Assembly: GCF_002174125.1 (NCBI RefSeq)
Contig: NZ_NEXX01000002.1
Span: 496,001 to 560,000, forward strand
Reading direction: 5' to 3'
Source: Acinetobacter populi
GTDB lineage: Bacteria > Pseudomonadota > Gammaproteobacteria > Pseudomonadales > Moraxellaceae
Length of the DNA: 64,000 nucleotides
The notes under the pieces were generated by a model. It was given only the letters and a program-made list of their open reading frames with translations, made no database searches and was not told the DNA's origin. Made by a program: the position numbers and the translations under genes. Positions 34,145-43,636 of this stretch are shown here, piece after piece; within the stretch, counting starts at the first letter, position 1, and each line of letters opens with the position of its first letter.

Positions 34145-34702
34145 TCAAATTAAAAAATTTAATCTAACCGTTAATGAACCATCTAAGCCGAGATCGAAAG
34201 TATCCTCTGGATTATCCGTCTTTAAAAAAAATATCATATTTTGGCTAAGTATTTTTTCTAACTCTTGCCGATCTTGTTCATTGACTTTTTCATCAAAAAC
34301 ATAGGTGGTAAAACCAAGTTGCCCTTGATGATTCGATTTTTTCAAATGACTGACGTGATCTATTATTTTATTTGCAATATTAATAATTTTTGCTTTACCT
34401 TCGGTTTCATTTAATTCAAAAGCCTTATCTTTTAATACCTGTTCCAGTTTTGCAGGAACGATAAACCATGAAGGATTGCCCATTGCTGTAGGAAAACCTT
34501 TTGGTGATTGCTTTGTACCATTCCACCGTAAACCCAATTTATCTTCTATTAAATTAGTTTCTTCACTTTTCCATTTTAATTTGGCCAAAGAGAATGAATT
34601 TTCTCCACCATCATATATCACATGAATAGCTGTAATATTTTTTCTTGGTGTTACAACATCATATGGATTAACGCAATTTTCCAATTTCACACCCTTTAAC
34701 AC
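34145..34702 (-). CDS. Unrecognised soluble protein
   Basis: About 180 residues with no signal peptide or membrane segment. Notable stretches are VIYDGGENSFSLAKLKW, GLRWNGTKQSPKGFPTAMGNPSWF and the C-terminal DLGLDGSLTVRLNFLI. I do not recognise the family. The frame opens with GTG at 34702; a TTG at 34684 with AAAGGG about 7 bases upstream may be the true start, and no ATG is available. It lies in the small AT-rich island next to the Mrr-like nuclease but on the opposite strand. Confidence 0.6.
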   Translation of the reverse strand: MLKGVKLENCVNPYDVVTPRKNITAIHVIYDGGENSFSLAKLKWKSEETNLIEDKLGLRWNGTKQSPKGFPTAMGNPSWFIVPAKLEQVLKDKAFELNETEGKAKIINIANKIIDHVSHLKKSNHQGQLGFTTYVFDEKVNEQDRQELEKILSQNMIFFLKTDNPEDTFDLGLDGSLTVRLNFLI

Positions 34703-34781
34703 ACATCTAATAATATGTAGTATTTTATATGTAAAGTAAAATGAAAATAGGTATTTTTTGGTTTTATAAAAAAGTGTTTTA

Positions 34782-35079
34782 GGAATATCTCATTCTTTCG
34801 CAGCTGAACATGCTGACTCACTAGGACTTATAGATTCCATATACACATGTGGAACTATGGAGTAATATTCAGGCTAATACGCCTGAACTTATTCACTTTG
34901 ATTATGAAGAAATTCCCAGATGACGAGCAATCTATGATGTGAATAAGAAAAAACTAATTATTTATCTAGATCAAAAACTTCTCTTCAAAGATAAAGTACA
35001 AAAAATATATGATTTTTTTAATACCGCAAGTCACGAAGTTATTTTAAAAAAAGATCCTCATTATCAAACCAAATGTTAA
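34782..35079 (+). pseudogene. Decayed gene fragment with internal stop
   Basis: One frame from 34834 reads HVELWSNIQ..., then FDYEEIPR, a TGA at 34921-34923, and continues with RAIYDVNKKKLIIYLDQ through about 50 more coherent residues to TAA at 35077-35079. Upstream, another frame reads SFAAEHADSLGLIDS and stops at 34863, so a frameshift seems to have joined the damage. The TGA sits where GGA would give PRGRAIYD. No usable start is left. The parent family is unknown to me. Confidence 0.6.
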
Positions 35080-35094
35080 ACCACTGGAAAATCA

Positions 35095-36090
35095 ATGAAA
35101 ATTTTAATGGTAAGAAGCCCACTTGTTGCAATAAATAAAGGATATATTGGATATGGTCGGGCTAGAGTCAATTTTTCAACTTATCAGTCTGTCACTGATA
35201 TTGTACAGGCGATCAATGAAAAATATGAAAATGGTATCGGACGTAATACCAACAATATTTCTAGATTTTTTAATCTACAAAAAGGTGATGTTGTGGTTGT
35301 CCCTTTATCCAAGGCAATAACTATCGGTATCGTAGAAGGAGAAAAATCCTTTGATCTTAATTTAGCAAAAGATAAGGCATGTAATTTAATTGCTGTAAAT
35401 TTTTTTAGAACAGTCGATGGACATATTTTGAGAATCCCAAGAAAGGATCTATCTCAGGGATTAGAAAGTCGTTTAAAATCTAGGACGACTATCTCAAATT
35501 TAAACATATATAAAGATGAAATTCATAGAATCATAGATTCTATCGAATCTCAGGGTGCCTATAAACAAGATACTTATCTCTTAGAACAAATAGCTGAATC
35601 AGAAATAAATTTTAAAAACAATCTCCTTAGCGCTATCACTTCTGGCAAAACTTGGCTTTCAGCAGGAGGTAATGGTTTGGAACATTTAGTCAAAGAACTA
35701 CTGGAAGCCGAAGGCTATAATGCCAAAATACAGGCTAAAAACCAATCCTCAGACATTGCCGATGTAGATATTGTCGCACAAAAAATAGACCGTTTTTCAG
35801 AATCGTATCTTGAAGTTCAAGTTAAGCATCATCATCATATTTCTGGGAAGCATGGTTTAGAGCAATTAATTGCTTATGAAACGCATGATTCAGAAAATGA
35901 ACACCTAAAATTATTTATCACTACAGCTAATCTGTCTGAAAGCAATAAAGAATATGCAACTGCCAATAATATAAGATATATGACAGGCGATGAATTGGTA
36001 GATTGGATTTATGATCAATTACCTAAACTATCCTTTAAAACCAAACAATTGCTAGGCATTATTGAAATACCAACTGTTGTAAAGTCATAA
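35095..36090 (+). CDS. Mrr-like restriction endonuclease
   Basis: 331 residues. The C-terminal part carries a PD-(D/E)xK nuclease core of the Mrr type: GNGLEHLVKELLEAEGYNA, then ADVDIVAQK with the metal-binding Asp, then YLEVQVKHHH with the E-x-Q-x-K variant, then KHGLEQLIAYE. The N-terminal 130 residues form a separate domain with FNLQKGDVVVVPL that could read DNA or a modified base. No methylase gene is adjacent, so a type IV (modification-dependent) enzyme is likely. It is AT-rich and follows a decayed gene by 15 bases. Confidence 0.75.
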   Translation: MKILMVRSPLVAINKGYIGYGRARVNFSTYQSVTDIVQAINEKYENGIGRNTNNISRFFNLQKGDVVVVPLSKAITIGIVEGEKSFDLNLAKDKACNLIAVNFFRTVDGHILRIPRKDLSQGLESRLKSRTTISNLNIYKDEIHRIIDSIESQGAYKQDTYLLEQIAESEINFKNNLLSAITSGKTWLSAGGNGLEHLVKELLEAEGYNAKIQAKNQSSDIADVDIVAQKIDRFSESYLEVQVKHHHHISGKHGLEQLIAYETHDSENEHLKLFITTANLSESNKEYATANNIRYMTGDELVDWIYDQLPKLSFKTKQLLGIIEIPTVVKS

Positions 36091-36114
36091 AATTTAAAGG
36101 ACATATTAACTTAA

Positions 36115-36151
36115 TAAAAAAACCGCCTAGATTACTCTAAGCGGTCTTTTT
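36115..36151. terminator. Bidirectional terminator after the nuclease gene and dnaK
   Basis: ACCGCCTAG and CTAAGCGGT pair with one mismatch around a 6-base loop, with five T's on the plus side and seven or more on the minus side. It ends 16 bases before the dnaK stop and terminates it. Confidence 0.85.
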
Positions 36152-36166
36152 GATTAAAATGACAAA

Positions 36167-38113
36167 TTATTTTTTGTCATCTTTCACTTCAGTAAATTCT
36201 GCATCAACTACGCCATCATCAGCTTTTTGCTGTTGTTGACCAGCATCTTGATTAAATGCATTCGGATCAAAATCCTGTGCACCACCTGCTGCACCCTGTG
36301 CTTGCTCATACGCACGTTGGGTAATCGGCATCAAAATGTTCTGCAAGCTTTCGGTTTTTGCTTTGATCGCATCAACGTCATTTTCTTTGGTTGCTGCTTC
36401 AAGTTCTGAAACCGCAGTTTCAACCGCAGTTTTTTCATCAGCAGTGACTTTATCGCCCAAGTCTTTAACTGCTTTGGTTGCACTGGATACTAAGGCATCT
36501 GCTTCGTTACGTGCTTTAGCCAGTTCTTCAAACTTACGATCTTCTTCTGCATTCGCTTCTGCATCTTTAATCATTGCATCGATCTCAGCATCAGACAAAC
36601 CAGAGTTTGCTTTGATCTGGATAGATTGCTCTTTACCAGTGCTTTTATCTTTTGCAGATACTTTCAAGATACCATCGGCATTGATATCAAATGATACTTC
36701 AATTTGTGGTACGCCACGTGGTGCTGGTGGAATATCACCTAATTGGAAGTTGCCCAACAATTTGTTTTGTTGTGCCATTTTACGTTCACCCTGATAAACA
36801 GAAATGTCTACCGCAGGTTGGTTGTCAGCTGCTGTCGAGAAGACCTGTGATTTTTTCGCAGGAATTGTAGTATTTTTCTCGATGATTGGTGTTAATACAC
36901 CACCCATGGTTTCGATACCCAAAGTTAATGGGGTAACGTCCAGCAACAATACGTCGTTTTTATCACCTGACAATACTGCACCTTGGATCGCAGCACCAAT
37001 CGCTACAGCTTCATCTGGGTTTACGTCTTTACGTGGTTCTTTACCGAAAAATTCTTGTACTTTTTGTTGTACAAGTGGCATACGAGATTGACCACCCACC
37101 AAAATCACGTCAGAGATGTCAGAAGTTGAAAGACCAGCATCTTTTAATGCAATTTTACATGGCTCAATGGTACGGGCAACCAAGTCTGCAACCAAACCTT
37201 CCAGTTTTGCACGAGTTACATTGATGACCAAGTGTTTTGGACCAGTTGCATCGGCAGTGATATATGGCAGGTTAATTTCAGTTGCATTAGAAGAAGACAA
37301 TTCAATTTTGGCTTTTTCCGCTGCTTCTTTTAGACGTTGTAATGCCAATGGATCATTTTTCAGGTTAACACTTTGTTCTTTTTTGAACTCTTCAACCAGA
37401 TATTCAATCAATGCATTATCAAAATCTTCACCACCTAGGAAGGTATCACCGTTAGTCGATAACACTTCGATTTGTTGGTCGCCATCAAGGTCTGCAATTT
37501 CAATGATAGATACGTCAAATGTACCACCACCCAAGTCGTAAACTGCAACTTTACGGTCGCCTTCTTTTTTGTCCATACCAAACGCAAGTGCCGCAGCAGT
37601 TGGTTCGTTAATGATACGTTTTACATCAAGTCCTGCAATTTTACCTGCATCTTTGGTTGCTTGACGCTGTGCATCGTTAAAGTACGCCGGTACAGTGATC
37701 ACAGCTTCGGTCACTGTTTCACCCAGATAATCTTCTGCTGTTTTTTTCATTTTTTTCAAAATTTCAGCGGAGATCTGTTGTGGTGCCAGTTTTTTATCGT
37801 TTACTTCAACCCACGCATCACCATTGTCGGCTTTGATGATTTTATAAGGTACCAGACCAATGTCTTTTTGTACCGCAGCATCATCATAGCGACGACCAAT
37901 TAAACGCTTGATTGCGAATAATGTATTTTTTGGGTTAGTCACTGCCTGACGTTTTGCAGATTGACCAACCAGAATTTCGCCATCTTTATAGGCAATAATT
38001 GATGGTGTGGTACGTGCACCTTCTGCATTTTCAATTACTTTTACTTTATCGCCTTCAAGTACAGCAACACATGAGTTTGTTGTACCTAAATCAATACCAA
38101 TAATTTTAGCCAT
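36167..38113 (-). CDS. dnaK: Chaperone DnaK (Hsp70)
   Basis: 648 residues. The ATPase domain begins [16 protein letters not shown] and carries [11 protein letters not shown] and the phosphate-binding [10 protein letters not shown]; the linker is [15 protein letters not shown]. The substrate domain and helical lid end in a Gly/Gln-rich tail and the EVK-acidic terminus typical of DnaK. It folds and disaggregates proteins with DnaJ and GrpE. grpE lies 121 bases upstream; dnaJ is not adjacent. A sigma32-like promoter lies in the gap. Confidence 0.98.
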   Translation of the reverse strand: MAKIIGIDLGTTNSCVAVLEGDKVKVIENAEGARTTPSIIAYKDGEILVGQSAKRQAVTNPKNTLFAIKRLIGRRYDDAAVQKDIGLVPYKIIKADNGDAWVEVNDKKLAPQQISAEILKKMKKTAEDYLGETVTEAVITVPAYFNDAQRQATKDAGKIAGLDVKRIINEPTAAALAFGMDKKEGDRKVAVYDLGGGTFDVSIIEIADLDGDQQIEVLSTNGDTFLGGEDFDNALIEYLVEEFKKEQSVNLKNDPLALQRLKEAAEKAKIELSSSNATEINLPYITADATGPKHLVINVTRAKLEGLVADLVARTIEPCKIALKDAGLSTSDISDVILVGGQSRMPLVQQKVQEFFGKEPRKDVNPDEAVAIGAAIQGAVLSGDKNDVLLLDVTPLTLGIETMGGVLTPIIEKNTTIPAKKSQVFSTAADNQPAVDISVYQGERKMAQQNKLLGNFQLGDIPPAPRGVPQIEVSFDINADGILKVSAKDKSTGKEQSIQIKANSGLSDAEIDAMIKDAEANAEEDRKFEELAKARNEADALVSSATKAVKDLGDKVTADEKTAVETAVSELEAATKENDVDAIKAKTESLQNILMPITQRAYEQAQGAAGGAQDFDPNAFNQDAGQQQQKADDGVVDAEFTEVKDDKK

Positions 38114-38162
38114 TATATATTTTCCTCAAAAATCTTTTTTGCAATGTTTTGCTTGTTATCCG

Positions 38163-38190
38163 ATATGAGAGCAGTTCAGTTTTTTTCAAG
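38163..38190 (-). promoter_or_regulatory. Sigma32-type promoter of dnaK
   Basis: On the minus strand CTTGAA (38185-38190) is followed after 14 bases by TCTCATAT (38163-38170), close to the heat-shock consensus CTTGAAA...CCCCATNT. It lies about 50 bases before the dnaK start codon. Confidence 0.7.
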
Positions 38191-38234
38191 TCATCTATCA
38201 AAAAAAATCTAAATACCCTCGCAATTCTTTTGAC

Positions 38235-38789
38235 CTATTGCCCAACGGTGACCATGGCAGGACGTAATAAGCGACCTGATAAGGTATAGCCTTTTTGCAA
38301 TACGTTACCGATTTCACCAGTTTTGGCATTTGGGTCAATGCCCACAGCCTGATGTAAATCTGCATTAAAACCGTTTACGGTATCTACCGCGACCACTTCA
38401 TGTTTTTCCAAAGTGGTGATCAATGATTTCAGGGTCAACTCCACACCTTCAAGCAAAGGTGATTTTTCCTCACCCGCTGCCTGAATGGCACGCTCAAGAT
38501 TATCAACAGAATCCAGTAGACCTTTGGCAAACTTTTCCAGTGCAAATTTTTTCGCAGCTTCGGCTTCACGTTCCAGCCGTTCTTTTACTTTGCCTGCTTC
38601 ATAAATTGCATTGGCAGCTCTTGCCTTTTCAAGTTTTAAGCTTTCTTCAAGTTTTACAATCTGGGCCTTTAAATCTTCGACACTCTCTTCTGTAGTAATA
38701 TTGTCCGTACTTTCATTTTGAGCTTGCTCAACATTCTCTGCCTGCTCTTGTGCAAGCTCCTGAGCGTTTTCATTTTGCTCGTTTGCCAT
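38235..38789 (-). CDS. grpE: Nucleotide exchange factor GrpE
   Basis: 184 residues. An acidic/Gln-rich N-terminus precedes a long coiled coil ([20 protein letters not shown] and the [13 protein letters not shown] stretch), then the beta domain ending [11 protein letters not shown]. GrpE releases ADP from DnaK and acts as a thermosensor. The start at 38789 is chosen because GGAG lies 8 bases upstream; the longer frame from 38846 adds residues that are not part of GrpE. Confidence 0.96.
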   Translation of the reverse strand: MANEQNENAQELAQEQAENVEQAQNESTDNITTEESVEDLKAQIVKLEESLKLEKARAANAIYEAGKVKERLEREAEAAKKFALEKFAKGLLDSVDNLERAIQAAGEEKSPLLEGVELTLKSLITTLEKHEVVAVDTVNGFNADLHQAVGIDPNAKTGEIGNVLQKGYTLSGRLLRPAMVTVGQ

Positions 38790-38904
38790 TGATGATCTCC
38801 GTTTATTAAAAAAGTCAAACATGTGCAGTACCTTTTTTATGGGCATTAGACAAATTCATGATGCCGAACTGCCATGATGAATAATGTTGATCGATTGTTA
38901 TTGG

Positions 38905-38933
38905 AAATAAGGGCAGCAATCTAAGAATTCAAG
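38905..38933 (-). promoter_or_regulatory. Sigma32-type promoter of grpE
   Basis: On the minus strand CTTGAA (38928-38933) is followed after 14 bases by CCCTTATTT (38905-38913). The spacing equals that of the dnaK promoter. It lies about 115 bases upstream of the grpE start. Confidence 0.7.
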
Positions 38934-39065
38934 GTGCTTTTCCATGTTTTCTCTATTTAAAATAATTTTTTAGCACAATTTCCCATTTTTGCTTGTAAAT
39001 GTTAACTATTTCCTCAATGATTTATCATCAATATTCGCGATGTTGTATGGTTTAGGAATTTCATC

Positions 39066-39695
39066 ATGTCTGGTACTTCAAGTTCTTTGCGTTCTCGATT
39101 TAAATGGTTTTTTCTCATTATTATCATCGGCCTACTCTCGGCTTTTGCGGCAGTTAAATGGTATCAAAAGCAGCAACCTGATATTCAGGTCTTGACCAGT
39201 GACGGTGTATTACAACACATTCAACATCTCAATAATCTGGAAACAGTCGCATTTCATATTGATACCGTGGTCACCAGTACCCGTGAAGGTTCATGGAACC
39301 GGTTATGGCAGGATCAACAAAAAGGGCTTTTTGTTGCCAGTGGTCGGGTGGTGGCCGGCTTGAATCTGTCTAAACTCACCCCCGAAAATGTAAGCGTTTC
39401 CAAAGATGGCAAGGCCATACATATCAAACTTCCACCTGTTGAAATCCTATCCAGTAGTCTTGATAAAACTGAAATTTATGACATCCAGACCGGTCTATTT
39501 GGTTTGATGGATATTGATCCCCAACTATTAAGTCTTGCCCAAACCGCAGCACGTCGCAAAATTATTCAAACAGCCTGTCAATCCGGAATTTTAGAGCTTG
39601 CCAATGGCAATGCACAAAAACAAATTGAGTCGCTATTCACATTGACTCAAGCACAAATCACTGTAGAAAGTGCGCCTGTACCGAAATGTGCCTAA
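39066..39695 (+). CDS. DUF4230 domain protein
   Basis: 209 residues. One membrane anchor (WFFLIIIIGLLSAFAAVKWY) is followed by a periplasmic domain with the DUF4230 pattern (LNNLETVAFHIDTVV, then LFVASGRVVAGLNLSKL, then IKLPPVEIL). Function of the family is not known. It is flanked by grpE (divergent) and a LysR gene (convergent). No terminator was found. Confidence 0.8.
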   Translation: MSGTSSSLRSRFKWFFLIIIIGLLSAFAAVKWYQKQQPDIQVLTSDGVLQHIQHLNNLETVAFHIDTVVTSTREGSWNRLWQDQQKGLFVASGRVVAGLNLSKLTPENVSVSKDGKAIHIKLPPVEILSSSLDKTEIYDIQTGLFGLMDIDPQLLSLAQTAARRKIIQTACQSGILELANGNAQKQIESLFTLTQAQITVESAPVPKCA

Positions 39696-39739
39696 TTTGT
39701 GCAATCTTTTGACTCAAGTGATAACTCAACTGAAAATGA

Positions 39740-40633
39740 TTAGTCGTCTTGCCGAAAAGTTTGTTTAACAAAAGCAATGAATAACTGGGTAATTTTAGGC
39801 AAATGCAGGCGTGATGGATAAAGCAAACAAAGTTCAAAATCCTGCGCCTGATATGTGGTTAATATCTGAATCAACCTGCCATGTTGTAGATCCTGACTAA
39901 CCAAATCACTAGGCAACATGGCAACTCCTTGTCCCGACAAGCAGAGTTGATAAAGGGTCATGACCTCATTACTGCTATAGGCAGTTTGCAGCGTATAATT
40001 TTGTGGTTGTTGTTCAGCGCTTAAAACCCACGTGTTATGACGTCCAATTGCTTGATGTACCAAACACGGTACATCGATTAATTGCTGCGGATGCTGTAGC
40101 GAATGGTGATGTAAAAATTGCGGTGAAGCACATAATACCGAGACAATATCCTTTAAAGGAAAGGCAATTAAACCCTCTGCAAATTTTTGACTAATACGAA
40201 AAGCCAAATCAATACGCTGGTCATATAGATCGACAATTTCTTCTGTGATCAATAGATCTATACGTATTTGTGGATATTGTTGCCGAAACTGAATCAGTAT
40301 CTGTTTAAAATAAAGATCAAATAAAAATTGTCCCATGGTCAGACGAATCGTACCCTGCAACTGCTGCTCACTCGACAAAGCATATAATTCCTGCTGCTGG
40401 CGCAACATTGCACGACAATGAACCAAAGCCTGCTCTCCCGCAAGGGTAAGTGTCACCTTACGGGTATTACGCTGTAACAAGCGCACGGCGAAACGCTGTT
40501 CCAGATATTCGACGTATCTGGACACCATTGCCCGTGATAAATTCAAATGGTCAGCAGCCTGAGTAAAACTTTCACGTTCTGCAACTTCGATAAAAACCTG
40601 TATTGCTTTAATCGTATCCATTTCTATTGCCAT
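39740..40633 (-). CDS. LysR-family transcriptional regulator
   Basis: 297 residues. The winged helix-turn-helix (ESFTQAADHLNLSRAMVSRYVEYLEQ) at the N-terminus and a periplasmic-binding-like effector domain with LCLSGQGVAMLPSDLV near residue 230 identify it. It is closest in style to the CrgA/DsdC-like branch. It is divergent from the MBL-fold gene with about 108 bases between, so that gene is the probable target. Effector unknown. Confidence 0.92.
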   Translation of the reverse strand: MAIEMDTIKAIQVFIEVAERESFTQAADHLNLSRAMVSRYVEYLEQRFAVRLLQRNTRKVTLTLAGEQALVHCRAMLRQQQELYALSSEQQLQGTIRLTMGQFLFDLYFKQILIQFRQQYPQIRIDLLITEEIVDLYDQRIDLAFRISQKFAEGLIAFPLKDIVSVLCASPQFLHHHSLQHPQQLIDVPCLVHQAIGRHNTWVLSAEQQPQNYTLQTAYSSNEVMTLYQLCLSGQGVAMLPSDLVSQDLQHGRLIQILTTYQAQDFELCLLYPSRLHLPKITQLFIAFVKQTFRQDD

Positions 40634-40741
40634 TATTTCATTTTATGCAATAGTTTATCGCACATTTCAGGCTATATCAGAGCAGAAAACTAAGATAAAT
40701 TTAAAAAATTGAAGTTTTTCTATTTATTTGAGAACCATGTC

Positions 40742-41602
40742 ATGAAACGCTTATTTTCCAAAGTTGTACTCATTACTGCGCTTGCAGGACTTTCAACTTT
40801 TGCTACAGCACAACCCTTATTATTAAAAACACATCTGGCCGAACCACAAAATTTTGGTGTTAGCTCGACCCTCATTGAAGGGGAAAAAGATGTCATTCTG
40901 GTCAATGCACAATTTAGTCGTTCAGAAGCGTTACGTGTTGCTGCTGATATTCTGGATAGTGGAAAGAACCTTAAGACAATCTTTATCAGTTATGGCGATC
41001 CCGATTATTATTTTGGTCTACAAACACTTAAAACCTACTTTCCACAGGTTGAAGTGATTGCAACACCACAAACTGTAAAACACATTGCAGCAACCCATGA
41101 ATTAAAACTCAAATATTGGGCACCCAAATTCGGACCTAATGCACCAACAGAAACCTATCTCCCCACTGCTTATACTGCAAAACATCTGACACTTGATGGT
41201 CAGGATATCGAAATCAAAGGTCAGGATGAACGTACTTTTCTCTGGATTCCCAGCATTAAAGCCGTAGTAGGTGGCAACTTGGTCAGCTCTGGCATTCATG
41301 TCTGGACCGCAGATACGCCACAACCAAAAGACCGTCAACATGTTATTGCCAGTTTAAATGAAATTAAAGCACTGCATCCAGAACAGGTGATTCCTGCACA
41401 TATGCAAGAGAATGCACCAACCGGAATTGCCGCTGTGGATTTTACCATCAGCTATCTCAAACAATATGAGAAAGCTGTCAATGCCAGCAAAAATGCAGAG
41501 CAATTAATTGATACGATGAAAAAACAGTATCCACAATTTAAAGACACCAGTAGCCTTGAGCTGGGTGCAAAAGTGGTCAAGTCAGAAATAAACTGGCCTT
41601 AA
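40742..41602 (+). CDS. Exported MBL-fold protein with degenerate metal site
   Basis: 286 residues. A signal peptide (VVLITALAGLSTFATA) predicts a periplasmic protein. The metallo-beta-lactamase fold is visible (FGVSSTLIEGEKDVILVNAQFS at the first strands, VVGGNLVSSGIHVW and VIPAHMQENAP later). The usual HxHxDH zinc motif is replaced by SYGDPDYYFG, keeping only the Asp residues. The start at 40742 has GAG about 10 bases upstream and leads straight into the signal peptide. It may be a non-catalytic or differently metallated member. It is controlled by the divergent LysR if context holds. Confidence 0.75.
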   Translation: MKRLFSKVVLITALAGLSTFATAQPLLLKTHLAEPQNFGVSSTLIEGEKDVILVNAQFSRSEALRVAADILDSGKNLKTIFISYGDPDYYFGLQTLKTYFPQVEVIATPQTVKHIAATHELKLKYWAPKFGPNAPTETYLPTAYTAKHLTLDGQDIEIKGQDERTFLWIPSIKAVVGGNLVSSGIHVWTADTPQPKDRQHVIASLNEIKALHPEQVIPAHMQENAPTGIAAVDFTISYLKQYEKAVNASKNAEQLIDTMKKQYPQFKDTSSLELGAKVVKSEINWP

Positions 41603-41713
41603 CATACGATTAAAAATAGATAGGATATCTTACTATTTTGTGGGATATCTAGTTGTAGAGTAGCTTGGCTTCTGATGATGAGAAGTTATCTTGGCTAAAG
41701 AGAGTGAACGCAA

Positions 41714-41905
41714 CTATTTTTTTACTTTGAGCGAAGGGAAATATTCGGAAAAATGAGATTTAAACAAAATTGCCGCAACAACACAAAGAATAGCAATGAT
41801 CAAAAATAAAATATCTTGTGACATAAATGAAATAATAAGACAAACAAAAGCAATAATAAAAAATATTATAAATATAGAAAGCAAAATAATTTCAATAAAG
41901 GACAT
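41714..41905 (-). CDS. Small membrane protein with two hydrophobic segments
   Basis: 63 residues from ATG at 41905, which has GAGG 9 bases upstream; a 69-residue version starts at 41923. Two hydrophobic helices (ILLSIFIIFFIIAFVCLII and ILFLIIAILCVVAAILF) and a lysine-rich end. No family recognised. It is isolated between the MBL-fold gene and the rph terminator and is AT-rich. Confidence 0.5.
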   Translation of the reverse strand: MSFIEIILLSIFIIFFIIAFVCLIISFMSQDILFLIIAILCVVAAILFKSHFSEYFPSLKVKK

Positions 41906-42062
41906 ATCAAATCCTCGCGACATCTTCGAAAGATTATCCTGTATAGCTTATATTTCAATCAATAGAGGAATGAGCGGTTTTGTATCACTTATGTAATTAA
42001 TAATTATTCTCTTTTATGGATAAGCTTATCGATTTTTTCCCATTCTTTTAACTCCATCATAA

Positions 42063-42094
42063 AAAAAGAGCTACTCATGCTTGGGTAGCTCTTT
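42063..42094 (-). terminator. Terminator after rph
   Basis: A perfect 11-bp stem (AAAAGAGCTAC and GTAGCTCTTTT) has a 10-base loop, with T-runs on both strands. It lies about 60 bases past the rph stop. Confidence 0.85.
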
Positions 42095-42156
42095 TCTGAA
42101 TCTAGCGCAATCCATTTATGCAATGTCGACGGACTTTAATTTGTGACCCGATTTGA

Positions 42157-42873
42157 TTACCAGCCTAGTGCTTGTTGTTGCGCTGTGATTAATTGTTTAA
42201 TGCCATCTTCTGCCAATACCAGCATTTGGTTGGCTTGATCACGCGTAAACGGTTTTTCTTCGGCAGTGCCCTGAATCTCAATAAACTCACCAGATTGTGT
42301 CATCACCACATTTAGATCGGTTTCACAATTTGAATCTTCCTCATAGCATAAATCAAGCAATGCTTCCCCTTCATAGACACCGACAGACACAGCGGCCACC
42401 AAGCCTTTTAAAGGATCATGTTTAATTTTCTTTTGTTCAAGCAATACATTCATTGCATCGATCAATGCCACTGCTGCACCTGTGATTGATGCAGTACGCG
42501 TACCGCCATCTGCCTGAATTACATCACAGTCAATGGTAATGGTATTTTCGCCAAGTTTCTTTAAATCAACCATGGCACGTAAGCTACGACCAATCAGACG
42601 TTGAATCTCCTGCGTACGACCACTTTGTTTGCCACGAGCAGCTTCACGGTCAGAGCGCGTATGGGTTGAACGTGGCAACATGCCATATTCAGCAGTCACC
42701 CAGCCCTGTCCCTTGCCTTTCAAAAAGCGCGGTACGCTATTATCAATACTGGCTGTACACAATACTTTGGTATGACCAAATTCGACTAACACCGAGCCTT
42801 CTGCATAACGTGTATAGTTACGAGTAATTTTGACTGGACGTAATTGGTTTAAAGCTCTTTGGTCGATACGCAT
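42157..42873 (-). CDS. rph: Ribonuclease PH
   Basis: 238 residues, the same as E. coli RNase PH, which trims tRNA 3' ends by phosphorolysis. Landmarks are [50 protein letters not shown] and [19 protein letters not shown]. The start at 42873 has AGGA 9 bases upstream; the longer frame overlaps the yqiA end. The catalytic and phosphate-binding residues are intact, unlike the known E. coli K-12 frameshift allele. Confidence 0.97.
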   Translation of the reverse strand: MRIDQRALNQLRPVKITRNYTRYAEGSVLVEFGHTKVLCTASIDNSVPRFLKGKGQGWVTAEYGMLPRSTHTRSDREAARGKQSGRTQEIQRLIGRSLRAMVDLKKLGENTITIDCDVIQADGGTRTASITGAAVALIDAMNVLLEQKKIKHDPLKGLVAAVSVGVYEGEALLDLCYEEDSNCETDLNVVMTQSGEFIEIQGTAEEKPFTRDQANQMLVLAEDGIKQLITAQQQALGW

Positions 42874-42942
42874 AAAAATCCTGCTGAAGAATAAGTCTAA
42901 GGCGGCTAGTATAGCAAATGCTGCTGTAATGGGAAAAAGCAT

Positions 42943-43515
42943 TTATGGACGTTGATGCCACTGTTGAAGTAGCGATGCATAAGGCTGTAAATCGGCAAAA
43001 CGATGATCTGCTTTTTCATCAAGCAGGATATTGGCACCCTGTAATAATTGCGCTGCAATACGATAATCCAGTACCTCATCACGGGTAGCCAATAGTACCA
43101 ATACACTGGATTTGTCCAGTTTTTGTAGGTTTTCTAGCAGTATGTTTTGCAACAGTATGCTTAATTCCGCAATCTGCTGTTCACTCCATTCAAAGGTTTG
43201 GCCATCCGAGCGTTGTACTGTGCCAATATATTTCTGTAAGGTGACGGGTGACTGTAATGCCGGATTAATCAGAATAAGATTGATCGGATATTTTAATGCC
43301 AAAAGTAGTGCATAAAAGCCACCGAGAGAACTGCCAATCACTGTTTTAATCTGATGTTGCGCTACCAATTGACTTAAGGTCTGTACATCCTGTAAAGGCC
43401 GATGCACAAGATCTGGAGCAAGCACTTGTCCATCAAACATTTGTTGTAGTTGTAATGATTTAAGTCCTTGACCAACCGATGCAAAACCATGAATAAACAA
43501 TATATTTTTTGACAT
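42943..43515 (-). CDS. yqiA: YqiA-like alpha/beta-hydrolase (esterase)
   Basis: 190 residues. LFIHGFASVGQG gives the oxyanion loop, IGSSLGGFYA the nucleophile elbow with Ser, ATRDEVLDY the Asp and EKADHRFADL the His. This fits the YqiA/YcfP family; E. coli YqiA is an esterase of short-chain esters. In E. coli yqiA sits next to cpdA; here it is upstream of rph with a 69-base gap to its ATG, so the ancestral grouping has been split. Confidence 0.85.
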   Translation of the reverse strand: MSKNILFIHGFASVGQGLKSLQLQQMFDGQVLAPDLVHRPLQDVQTLSQLVAQHQIKTVIGSSLGGFYALLLALKYPINLILINPALQSPVTLQKYIGTVQRSDGQTFEWSEQQIAELSILLQNILLENLQKLDKSSVLVLLATRDEVLDYRIAAQLLQGANILLDEKADHRFADLQPYASLLQQWHQRP

Positions 43516-43563
43516 AGCTCAAGTTAAACAGATACAGGATTTGCTGTAGTGTAGAACTAGAAT

Positions 43564-43593
43564 AAAAAAAGGGCTAGTCGTTTGACTCGCCCT
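43564..43593 (-). terminator. Terminator after the desaturase operon
   Basis: On the minus strand AGGGC.AGTC pairs with GACT.GCCCT with one mismatch, followed by seven T's. It lies just past the desaturase stop. Confidence 0.8.
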
Positions 43594-43636
43594 GCGCAAG
43601 AGAAAAAAGAAAAGTGATCAAAATCGACAAAATAAA

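Noticed and set aside
36227..37903. Long plus-strand frames opposite dnaK (up to 152 codons)
   Set aside because: These are antisense frames caused by the codon bias of dnaK; no start signals or recognisable products.
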